Below are positions 18,533 to 25,623 of a stretch of DNA of 46,464 bases, piece after piece. A program made the position numbers and the translations under genes. The notes below the pieces were generated by a model. That model had not been told where the DNA came from, searched no databases, and worked only from the letters and a program-made list of their open reading frames with translations. Within the stretch, counting starts at the first letter, position 1. Each line of letters starts with the position of its first letter. This DNA is from an uncultured Erysipelotrichaceae bacterium (GTDB lineage: Bacteria; Bacillota_I; Bacilli_A; Erysipelotrichales; Erysipelotrichaceae): NCBI GenBank assembly GCA_944326795.1, contig CALVFJ010000012.1, positions 1-46,464 on the forward strand, in the 5' to 3' direction.

Positions 18533-19738
18533 TTATATTTTTTCCAATATTTTTACGATCAGTTGTTGGGCAATCATCAGTTCTTGGACGACCAGATATT
18601 CATAACGACCGTGATAATTATAGCCTCCCGTTCCTAGATTTGGACAAGGCAAGCCCATAAATGTAAGATTAGCACCATCAGTGCCGCCACGTGTTGGGAT
18701 CTTCTTAGCTTCCACCCCAAGTTCTTGTAAGCAATCCATAGCAAGTTTGGTAATATATGGGTGATCTTTCAAGATCTTACGCATATTTTTATATTGATAA
18801 TCAACTTTTAGCTCAATTATCTTTTTATCATGCAGTAAATTGATATAATCCGCACCTTTTTGCATCATCTGAATCATTTTTTCTAATTTGTCCTCATCAT
18901 GATCACGAATGATAAAAGATAAAGATGCTTTTTCAACATCACCATTAAAACTTAACAAATGATAAAAACCCTCATATCCACTGGTATGTTCTGGTCTTTT
19001 TACCGGATCCAACATATTAACAAAATCAATTGCGATATTGCTGGCATTGATCATCTTATCTTTAGCGCTGCCTGGATGAATGCTGAATCCATGTACCGTT
19101 ACTTCAACACTAGCAGCATTAAACGTTTCATCACATACTTCCCAAATTTCTCCACCATCTAAGGTATATGCAAAATCACAGCCAAATTTTTCAACATCAA
19201 AATATGCTGTTCCTCGTCCAACCTCTTCGTCAGGGGTGAAAGCAATCTTAAATGTTGGATGTGCAATTTCAGGATGATCATGATAGTAAGCAATCGTTTC
19301 CATGATTGCAGCAATTCCCGCTTTATCATCTGCTCCTAATAAGGTCGTTCCATCAGTAACGATCAGATCTTTACCAATATGATCCGCTAAATTCGGAAAT
19401 TCCTCAGGTGTTAAACTATATTCATCATTTAAGATAATACTGCCGCCATCATAATTGGTGATCAAACGTGGAGATACGCCATGCCCATTAAAATCAGCCG
19501 TGTCCATATGAGCAATAAAGCCTACCATTTTACTTGACGGCCTGGTTCCTTCAATGGTTGCATAGACATAGCAATGATCATCAACATACGCATTATCTAT
19601 TCCCAGATCATGGAGTTGATCAACCAGCAATCTAGCTAGATCAAACTGTTTCATGGTACTTGGTGATGTCAAGCTTTTTTCATCTGATTGCGTATCTATC
19701 TTGCAATACGCTATAAATCTTTCGATCAATCTATTCAT
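18533..19738 (-). CDS. pepT: Peptidase T (tripeptide aminopeptidase)
   Basis: Cytoplasmic M20B zinc peptidase releasing N-terminal residues from tripeptides. Metal and catalytic motifs: FIAHMDTADFNG, TLLGADDKAGIAAIMET, FTPDEEVGRGTAYFDVEKFG and TLDGGEIWEV, with the C-terminal PTRGGTDGANLTFMG. Length is 401 residues from the start at 19738. That start lies in an ATGA overlap with the DUF1349 gene and has a GGGAGA site; a longer frame to 19771 is rejected because it runs inside the previous gene. Translational coupling with the previous gene is likely. Confidence 0.97.
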   Translation of the reverse strand: MNRLIERFIAYCKIDTQSDEKSLTSPSTMKQFDLARLLVDQLHDLGIDNAYVDDHCYVYATIEGTRPSSKMVGFIAHMDTADFNGHGVSPRLITNYDGGSIILNDEYSLTPEEFPNLADHIGKDLIVTDGTTLLGADDKAGIAAIMETIAYYHDHPEIAHPTFKIAFTPDEEVGRGTAYFDVEKFGCDFAYTLDGGEIWEVCDETFNAASVEVTVHGFSIHPGSAKDKMINASNIAIDFVNMLDPVKRPEHTSGYEGFYHLLSFNGDVEKASLSFIIRDHDEDKLEKMIQMMQKGADYINLLHDKKIIELKVDYQYKNMRKILKDHPYITKLAMDCLQELGVEAKKIPTRGGTDGANLTFMGLPCPNLGTGGYNYHGRYEYLVVQELMIAQQLIVKILEKI

Positions 19739-20334
19739 TTTATTTCTCCCATATATGCCTTCCATTGGCATTTTCCGATATACATCTCACTGAAGGTAGC
19801 TTCAAAACTGCTATCTAAAGGACTACAGGCATAAATACCGATTTTATATTTGGACATTGAAGGTAAATTAAATATTCGCATCTGTCGATAATTTTGACCA
19901 TTCAAACTATTATCGATCCTAAATTCCCCATTACGATGACTTAACCGATAATACATAAAAGTAATGCCTGATGATAGTTTTGCACTTGACCAATCGCTCC
20001 TTCCATCAACGGTTACAACCGTTGATAATAAACTATATGCTTGATTATGATATTCAATACCGACCTTTGCCCAATTATGATCATCAATATAAATCAATAT
20101 TCCCGCTTGATCATATTTTTTTTGATATTGAGCATCAACTTTGACCTTAAAGGTAAGATCTTGTTTCGTAGCTAGCAATAAAGCCGGAGCATTGGTTTTC
20201 TCTATATTAAAATAAGTTTTTTGCCACATATCGGTATGCGGCATCGTCGCTATGATCACATAATCACGATGCACAAGATAGGTTTGTGGTTTATTGCGCC
20301 ATTCTAAAATAGTAGTATCTAATTTTTTTAACAT
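19735..20334 (-). CDS. DUF1349 domain protein (concanavalin-like fold)
   Basis: The pattern DQAGILIYIDDHNWAKVGIE followed by STVVTVDGRSDWSSAKL and FRIDNSLNGQNYRQMRIFNL is that of the DUF1349 family, a beta-sandwich related to concanavalin-like domains, with unknown activity. No signal peptide is seen, so it should be cytoplasmic. I place the start at 20334, because the ATG at 20343 touches the AGGA ribosome site while the one at 20334 has a nine-base spacing. The last four bases overlap pepT. Its place between the PP2C gene and pepT does not reveal a role. Confidence 0.85.
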   Translation of the reverse strand: MLKKLDTTILEWRNKPQTYLVHRDYVIIATMPHTDMWQKTYFNIEKTNAPALLLATKQDLTFKVKVDAQYQKKYDQAGILIYIDDHNWAKVGIEYHNQAYSLLSTVVTVDGRSDWSSAKLSSGITFMYYRLSHRNGEFRIDNSLNGQNYRQMRIFNLPSMSKYKIGIYACSPLDSSFEATFSEMYIGKCQWKAYMGEIK

Positions 20335-20345
20335 ATCTATCATTC

Positions 20346-21530
20346 CTAATACATTTCAATCTTAACGATCTTTCTTAATGTACGTAATTTCTCTGCCATA
20401 TCTTTGATCAATTGGATCTTGGCATTAAGACTAATTGTTGAATAAGCAATAGCTTCATGTGCAGGGTTATCAGATAAGCCAACCATGAAAGTGATCATGG
20501 TGCTTGAAAGCAAAAATGCCTGGACCAAGCAAGTTGCACCATCAGTTTGTTTGCTTTGTAGCAAATTTTCCAAAAAGGCATTATCTTCAACGCATTTTCC
20601 TAGATAACGATTAACTTTTTGTAATGTTAATACTCCTTCGGTTACTAGATCGATGCCTTCGATATAGCCCTTAGGCGGCACATCGCTGGTAAAATCAATC
20701 AAAGGATCGGTCTCAATCGGCTTATCAAGATAACGTGACACGATCGTACTGGTCGTACCACCACAGCAAATTTTCAAACCGCTCGCTGACAATAATTTTG
20801 ATACAACTTTTTCATCATCTTCTTTATGACTTGGCGGTCCAACCATTACTATAGTTTCCTTAGCTTCTAACATTTTGATACAAGCAACCGTTGAATCATC
20901 CCCAGGTTTTCCATCATATAAATAATTTACATTTGCAAGCAAGATCCTAACGATCTCTTTGGCACTATCTTTATTGGAAGTATAGTCTTGCAGAAATTTT
21001 TCTACTTCTTCATGTTGCCATCCAAAATTTAAAGTTTGCCCGACCCCAGCATGAATGATGCCATCAGAAAAGAAGGTAATATAATCATTGGGCAATACCG
21101 CAAAACTTGCTTCATATATTTTCTTTTGGCTATAGATCTTTTCCTGACGCTCGATTTCCATGATCTTTCCATCACGAATAAAAATCGCTAATGGATTATC
21201 AAATTCGATCAATTTTGCATAGCCGTTATAAAAAATCTGAATTACCGTAAATGTGGAATATGCCACACCACGTTCTTGGCAAACAGGCAAGGTTCTTGCA
21301 ACAGTTTCAACGGTTTCACTAAGACTTGCTCCTTCAAATATCATCTCTGAAATGATCGTACTAGTAAGTGTCGATAAAATATTAGCTTTTACCCCACTAC
21401 CTAATCCATCAGCTAAAACCATGATGAAAGATTCATCATTGATCTTACTGACAACATTGTCCCCGCATAATTCTTCATTTTTTTTATTTAACGAACTGTT
21501 CCAAGCATCAACATGAATCTTATCCTTCAT
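20346..21530 (-). CDS. SpoIIE-type PP2C protein phosphatase
   Basis: Mn/Mg-dependent serine/threonine phosphatase of the SpoIIE/RsbU type. Metal motifs are VLADGLGSGVKANILS, FFSDGIIHAG and KPGDDSTVACI. After the phosphatase domain (about 1-220) there is a C-terminal extension of about 170 residues with METHIVMVGPPS-like beta strands (ETIVMVGPPSHKEDDEKVV) and CCGGTTSTIVSRYL, which I do not recognise. The start overlaps the end of the hydrogenase-like PAS gene by 11 bases, so the two are coupled. Together they resemble the known pairing of sensory [FeFe] hydrogenases with PP2C phosphatases. The dephosphorylated target is unknown. Confidence 0.92.
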   Translation of the reverse strand: MKDKIHVDAWNSSLNKKNEELCGDNVVSKINDESFIMVLADGLGSGVKANILSTLTSTIISEMIFEGASLSETVETVARTLPVCQERGVAYSTFTVIQIFYNGYAKLIEFDNPLAIFIRDGKIMEIERQEKIYSQKKIYEASFAVLPNDYITFFSDGIIHAGVGQTLNFGWQHEEVEKFLQDYTSNKDSAKEIVRILLANVNYLYDGKPGDDSTVACIKMLEAKETIVMVGPPSHKEDDEKVVSKLLSASGLKICCGGTTSTIVSRYLDKPIETDPLIDFTSDVPPKGYIEGIDLVTEGVLTLQKVNRYLGKCVEDNAFLENLLQSKQTDGATCLVQAFLLSSTMITFMVGLSDNPAHEAIAYSTISLNAKIQLIKDMAEKLRTLRKIVKIEMY

Positions 21531-23199
21531 CTTCCATGGCCTTTTTCAATTTGCTCAAAGCTACTTTGCTGCGTGCGGTGGTCTCACCTAATAATGATGC
21601 TATTTCCTGTACAGTTCGCATTTGTTCATCAATAACCTGTTGCGTTATCTCGATGGTTGATGAGCGCATCTTTTTCATGATTTTTTCTTTGGTTTCCTGC
21701 ACCGTTAGATCCATAAGGATTACAACATAATAATCCTCATCGCTTAAGCGCATGATCGCGTGATCAAACGTCTTGCCATATTCTTCGTAATAAGCTCTAA
21801 AATATTGTGTTTCATTGCTATTTTGTTTGCTTTTTAAAAATTCGGCAAATTCATCTTTATTCAAGATAGCTTCAATTGGCATCCCTATCGGATTGATAGT
21901 ATCAAGATGTAACATATACATTGCCGCTGGGTTGATTTCTTTTATTAGATTATTATTGTCAATAACAATGATACCATTAGGCGTATTTTTAATGATGATA
22001 TTGCTAACGCTTTGAGCATGTTCCAAAGCATAAGGCATACATAACTTCGGATCAGCCTTTCCATCTAAGACCGCAATAGCTTTATCACGGCATGTCTCAT
22101 AGCCACATGCTCCGCAATTAAATTCTTTGCTTTTAACATTTTTACCCATTAAATTTAGGATATCTTGAATTTGTTCTTCACTATATTGCGGACGATATAT
22201 ATCTTGCTTTTCCCATTTAGCAGCTAGATCCTCATCATTGCTCATGACCTGGATAGGTTTGGCTTTTTCGACATTATCACGAATCAAGCTCTGACCTAAC
22301 CATTCATTATGTTTAAAGTGCGACAATAATGGACCGTTTACGCATGATCCATTACATGCGCTCATCTCAAAGAAATATCCTTCCAGCATTCCTGAACGAA
22401 TTGCTTCTAAACATTCTTTGATCCTATTAACCCCTTCAACATTGACCCTTTTATAATTATCATCATCTGCCAATGTTTTTAAGATACCGCTAGGCGTTGG
22501 ATATAAACGAGCTATTGGCTGTGAAATTTCATCCCATCCCCCATCTATACCAGGATCGACCCCAATCCATTTGACGACTTCTTCAACATTCAATGTTGCA
22601 TCGACCGCACCATCGAACCTTGAATCATTAGCTTCTTTTTCTTTAGCAATGCAAGGTGATAAGAAAACTACTTTCGCATTGGGATATCGTTTCTTGATAT
22701 CCTTGCCATGCGCGATCATTGGTGAAACTATTGGTGCCAAACAATCGATCAGATCACCATACTCTTTTTCAACCAAAGAAACAACAGCTGGACAACAGGT
22801 AGAGATGATATTGCGCATCTTCTTTTCGTTAATTAATTTATTGTATTCCTTGGATACCATGATAGCTCCATTTGCTGTTTCTTCTACATCATAAAAGCCC
22901 TGCGCTTTTAACTGTGCCTTCAGCCATTGAAAATTAGGCCATACCGTTACAAAACTTGGCGCAACGCTAACGATTACCTGCTCACCCTGAGCTAACCAGC
23001 CTTTGACCTTTTGAAAATTACTAATTATTTTTTTAGCACTATGATGACAAACTTTATAACATTCACCACATAAGATGCATTCATCTTCAATAATCGTTGG
23101 TTGATGATTGATATAGCTCATGGCCTTAGTTGGACAAACTCTTATGCATCTAAGACAATTACGGCAATTTGCTTCTTTAAGCTTGATATATTTCATCAT
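21520..23199 (-). CDS. [FeFe]-hydrogenase-like sensor protein with FeS and PAS domains (HydS-like, group C type)
   Basis: Domains in order: a 2x[4Fe-4S] ferredoxin (C12, C15, C18, C22 and C41, C44, C47, C51), then a hydrogenase-like domain with H-cluster type motifs at C135-C136 (ISTCCPAVV), C183 (LSPCIAKEKEA) and C282/C286 (EMSACNGSC). An FeS domain follows with C362, C365, C370 and C387, then a PAS domain (about 400-500: NTPNGIIVIDNNNLIKEINP) and a C-terminal helix. This architecture is that of sensory [FeFe] hydrogenases (HydS, group C). It probably senses H2 or redox state and signals through the PP2C coded next. Translation is coupled to the small ferredoxin-like gene by an ATGA overlap. 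Actual H-cluster occupancy is an inference. Confidence 0.9.
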   Translation of the reverse strand: MMKYIKLKEANCRNCLRCIRVCPTKAMSYINHQPTIIEDECILCGECYKVCHHSAKKIISNFQKVKGWLAQGEQVIVSVAPSFVTVWPNFQWLKAQLKAQGFYDVEETANGAIMVSKEYNKLINEKKMRNIISTCCPAVVSLVEKEYGDLIDCLAPIVSPMIAHGKDIKKRYPNAKVVFLSPCIAKEKEANDSRFDGAVDATLNVEEVVKWIGVDPGIDGGWDEISQPIARLYPTPSGILKTLADDDNYKRVNVEGVNRIKECLEAIRSGMLEGYFFEMSACNGSCVNGPLLSHFKHNEWLGQSLIRDNVEKAKPIQVMSNDEDLAAKWEKQDIYRPQYSEEQIQDILNLMGKNVKSKEFNCGACGYETCRDKAIAVLDGKADPKLCMPYALEHAQSVSNIIIKNTPNGIIVIDNNNLIKEINPAAMYMLHLDTINPIGMPIEAILNKDEFAEFLKSKQNSNETQYFRAYYEEYGKTFDHAIMRLSDEDYYVVILMDLTVQETKEKIMKKMRSSTIEITQQVIDEQMRTVQEIASLLGETTARSKVALSKLKKAMEDEG

Positions 23200-23447
23200 A
23201 GCAAGGATTCGATCTTATTACTGATTATTTCCTTCGCATTTTGAAGGTTGATTCCTTCGATCCTTTCACCGTTGATCTTGATACCTAATCCCAGTTTATC
23301 CTGACAAGCTTGCATACAAAATGAGCCTTTGACTTCTACTTTGCCTTCCCAATTTTTTTCTGCCAATAGATCATTTACGATCTTTACGACTTGATTCGAT
23401 CCTTTGACATAACAAGAACTACCAATACAAATTTCTAAAGTAATCAT
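23196..23447 (-). CDS. Thioredoxin-like [2Fe-2S] ferredoxin (NuoE-like small subunit)
   Basis: An 83-residue protein with the pattern LEICIGSSCYVKGSNQVV, KVEVKGSFCMQACQDKLGLG and IKINGERIEGI. The two cysteine pairs are those of the thioredoxin-like 2Fe-2S ferredoxins found next to [FeFe] hydrogenases (HydC/NuoE C-terminal type). It probably passes electrons between the flanking hydrogenase-like proteins. A good AGAGGT site precedes the ATG, and its end overlaps the next gene in an ATGA. No flavoprotein (NuoF-like) partner is present, so it is not part of a bifurcating HydABC set. Confidence 0.88.
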   Translation of the reverse strand: MITLEICIGSSCYVKGSNQVVKIVNDLLAEKNWEGKVEVKGSFCMQACQDKLGLGIKINGERIEGINLQNAKEIISNKIESLL

Positions 23448-23459
23448 AAATTATACCTC

Positions 23460-24920
23460 TTAGTTTTCTCGATGCAGATGCACATTTTCAAAATTAAATT
23501 CTTCTACGACGCTCTTGATAGTTTTCTTTTGCGCACTTAAATTTTCTTTATTCATCCTGGCTTTAGCTTTAATGCTAGCTTCAAATGCTCCAGGTCCATT
23601 GATGCATCCTCCGACACAACTCATGCCTTCAAGGATATCACCCGTAAATTTACCAGCTTTCATCAACATCAGTTGCTTCTTACATTCCATGCAGCCATCA
23701 GCATACACAGCATTGATCGCTGGTTTTTCCTTTTCACTTGCTGCTTGGGCAACAGCTTTGCTTACTCCTCCGCCTTGAGCAAAATTTCTACCAAACACAC
23801 TGGCAACTTCTTCTTCAGCTGCTTCTAGCTCTTCACAATGGATATGTTTTGCAATCATCATTGCAGCTAGTTCTTCGAAGGTCAAAACATAATCAACAGC
23901 AGTAAAAGATTCCATGGCTTCTTGTTTTTTGGCAACACATGGTCCAATAAAGACGATGCCATGGCTTGGATAATCTTGTTTTAGCTTTCTAGCTATGGCC
24001 ATCATTGGTGAAACCATCGTTGATACATTTTCTTCATATATTTTTGGAAAATGAAGCTTAGCCATATTAACAAATGCCGGACAGCATGATGTTGTCATTG
24101 GAATCTTCTTTTCGATGTGTTCCATCAATTCTTCATGTTCATAATAAGCAACAGCATCAGCACCTATTGCAGCTTCATAGACTTTATCAAAACCTAACAT
24201 TTTGATACCTTGTTTTATCTGAGCAAATGTTGCGTTCTCAAATTGTCCCTGAATGCTAGGGGCCACAATAGCGATACAAGGTGTCTTCATTCGCAATAAT
24301 TCACAAACTGGCACGACCCAACTGATATCTTCAATTGCCCCAAAAGGACAAGCGGCCTGACATTGACCACAATTGATACACTTTGTTTCATCGATCTGCG
24401 CAATGCCATTTTCATCCCAACTAATAGCATTGACCGGACAATGTGCACTACAAGGTCGTTCAGTTACAACGATCGCATTATATGGACAATTTCTTGCACA
24501 AGCTCCACATTCTTTACATTTATCATAATTAATTTCTGCTCGATTTGGGCCAATCGTGATAGCTCCAAAATTACATGAACTATAACAAGATTTGGCCATA
24601 CAGCGACGGCAGTTATCCGTAATACGGATCTTTTTGATCGTACATCCATCACATGCAGCTTCGATGACTTGTACGATCTGTCGTGGATTATATTCAGCCG
24701 TATCGTTAGCCATCTTGCCCATTGCTAATCTTGCACGCTGCCTTAAGATTTCTCTTTCTTTATATACACAGCAGCGATAATTTGCCTTGGTCCCCGGAAT
24801 CAATTTTTTAGAATATGATTGTACATTTTCTTCACATAAAGTATCTGTAAAGGTTTCTTCCGCAATTTCCCTTAAGATATCAAATTTTAACGCTCGCGAA
24901 TCATTCGAAAAAACACCCAT
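23460..24920 (-). CDS. [FeFe]-hydrogenase-like protein with multiple 4Fe-4S clusters (group B type)
   Basis: The first 200 residues hold cysteine sets at C104/C107/C112/C116, C135/C138/C141/C145 and C181/C184/C187/C191, typical of 4Fe-4S ferredoxin domains, plus an early CxxC (C90/C93). The hydrogenase domain has the three H-cluster motifs: TTSCCPAF with C279-C280, FIGPCVAKKQEA with C328, and EGMSCVGGCINGPG with C435/C439. The L1 motif has Phe where group A enzymes have Trp. A GGGGAGAG site precedes the ATG. I place it in the group B-like [FeFe] hydrogenases, whose role is not settled. It is the first hydrogenase-related gene of the operon and is coupled to the small ferredoxin-like gene. Confidence 0.88.
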   Translation of the reverse strand: MGVFSNDSRALKFDILREIAEETFTDTLCEENVQSYSKKLIPGTKANYRCCVYKEREILRQRARLAMGKMANDTAEYNPRQIVQVIEAACDGCTIKKIRITDNCRRCMAKSCYSSCNFGAITIGPNRAEINYDKCKECGACARNCPYNAIVVTERPCSAHCPVNAISWDENGIAQIDETKCINCGQCQAACPFGAIEDISWVVPVCELLRMKTPCIAIVAPSIQGQFENATFAQIKQGIKMLGFDKVYEAAIGADAVAYYEHEELMEHIEKKIPMTTSCCPAFVNMAKLHFPKIYEENVSTMVSPMMAIARKLKQDYPSHGIVFIGPCVAKKQEAMESFTAVDYVLTFEELAAMMIAKHIHCEELEAAEEEVASVFGRNFAQGGGVSKAVAQAASEKEKPAINAVYADGCMECKKQLMLMKAGKFTGDILEGMSCVGGCINGPGAFEASIKAKARMNKENLSAQKKTIKSVVEEFNFENVHLHREN

Positions 24921-24963
24921 AATTTATTACTCTCCCCATCTTCTTTCCTTTATTCTTATATCA

Positions 24964-25503
24964 TTAATAGCATATATTGTTGTAGGCTTTGGCAACTTCT
25001 TCTTTGCCAAGAATATTTTCTAAAATCATCTTAGCAAATTCAAAAGCTGCACCTAAGCCACAAGCCGTGATCACATTACCATCTTGCACACACTTCACAT
25101 CCATTACTTCACTGTTAGTAAGATATTGTCTAAATGCTGGAAATGCCGTTGCTTTTTTTCCATCTAATATACCGGCGTTAGCTAAAACGCTTGGTGCAGC
25201 ACAAATGGCACAAACCAATTTATCTTCTGCATAAGCCTGTTTTAAAACATTCAATAATGCTTCACATGCCTGTAAATTTGTAGTACCTGGTAGACCTCCT
25301 GGCAAGATATGGACATCATAGCTATCAGGATCATAATCATCGAAAGTATTATCCATCTTTACTTCAACATTATGACTTGAAACAACAAAACGATCATCGA
25401 TACCGATCATATCGATATCAACCTTACATCTTCTAAACATATCAACAACGATCAACGCTTCACATTCTTCAAAGCCTTGAGCAAAATAAATAGCTGCTTT
25501 CAT
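24964..25503 (-). CDS. DJ-1/PfpI family protein (YajL-like)
   Basis: Small cytoplasmic protein of the DJ-1/ThiJ/PfpI fold. Key residues are the early Glu in FAQGFEECEALIVVD and the nucleophile Cys in LVCAICAAPSVLANAG, with the following HILPGGLPGTTNL. DJ-1 proteins are linked to oxidative or carbonyl stress; no exact activity can be assigned. The start at 25503 has an AAGGTTT site, and the longer frame to 25524 adds only seven residues. A TATAAT lies at 25530-25535. It stands first in the series with the hydrogenase-like genes (43-base gap), so it may share their transcript. Confidence 0.9.
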   Translation of the reverse strand: MKAAIYFAQGFEECEALIVVDMFRRCKVDIDMIGIDDRFVVSSHNVEVKMDNTFDDYDPDSYDVHILPGGLPGTTNLQACEALLNVLKQAYAEDKLVCAICAAPSVLANAGILDGKKATAFPAFRQYLTNSEVMDVKCVQDGNVITACGLGAAFEFAKMILENILGKEEVAKAYNNICY

Positions 25504-25529
25504 CTTTAAACCTTCTTTCTTCATAATAT

Positions 25530-25535
25530 TATTAT
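25530..25535 (-). promoter_or_regulatory. -10 box before the DJ-1 gene
   Basis: TATAAT reads on the minus strand at 25535-25530, 26 bases before the ATG at 25503. No clear -35 box is seen. It probably drives the DJ-1 gene and the hydrogenase-like cluster. Confidence 0.5.
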
Positions 25536-25554
25536 ATCTTTAAATGCAAAACAA

Positions 25555-25610
25555 TTGCATATTTTTTTATAATAATTTAAAATAACATTGACCCCCCCTG
25601 CACGGGGGAT
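25555..25610 (+). promoter_or_regulatory. copA promoter with CsoR-type operator
   Basis: TTGCAT (25555-25560), a 17-base spacer and TAAAAT (25578-25583) make a promoter whose start would fall near 25590. The inverted repeat ACCCCCCCTGCACGGGGGAT (25591-25610) lies directly on that start and abuts the AGGAG ribosome site. GC-rich palindromes of this CCCC-N-GGGG kind are the known operators of copper-sensing CsoR, and a csoR gene closes this operon. The window is otherwise AT-rich, so the run stands out. Confidence 0.8.
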
Positions 25611-25623
25611 AGGAGATATTAGT

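Noticed and set aside
22571..22894. A 107-codon plus-strand frame inside the hydrogenase-like PAS gene
   Set aside because: The minus-strand gene has conserved cysteine motifs through this segment; the plus frame shows none.
21520..24920. Interpretation as a bifurcating HydABC hydrogenase
   Set aside because: No NuoF-like flavoprotein gene is present, and the PAS domain plus PP2C neighbour point to sensing.
25588..25623. Longer N-terminus of CopA
   Set aside because: These codons are the CsoR-like palindrome and the Shine-Dalgarno site; the HMA domain begins right after the ATG at 25624.
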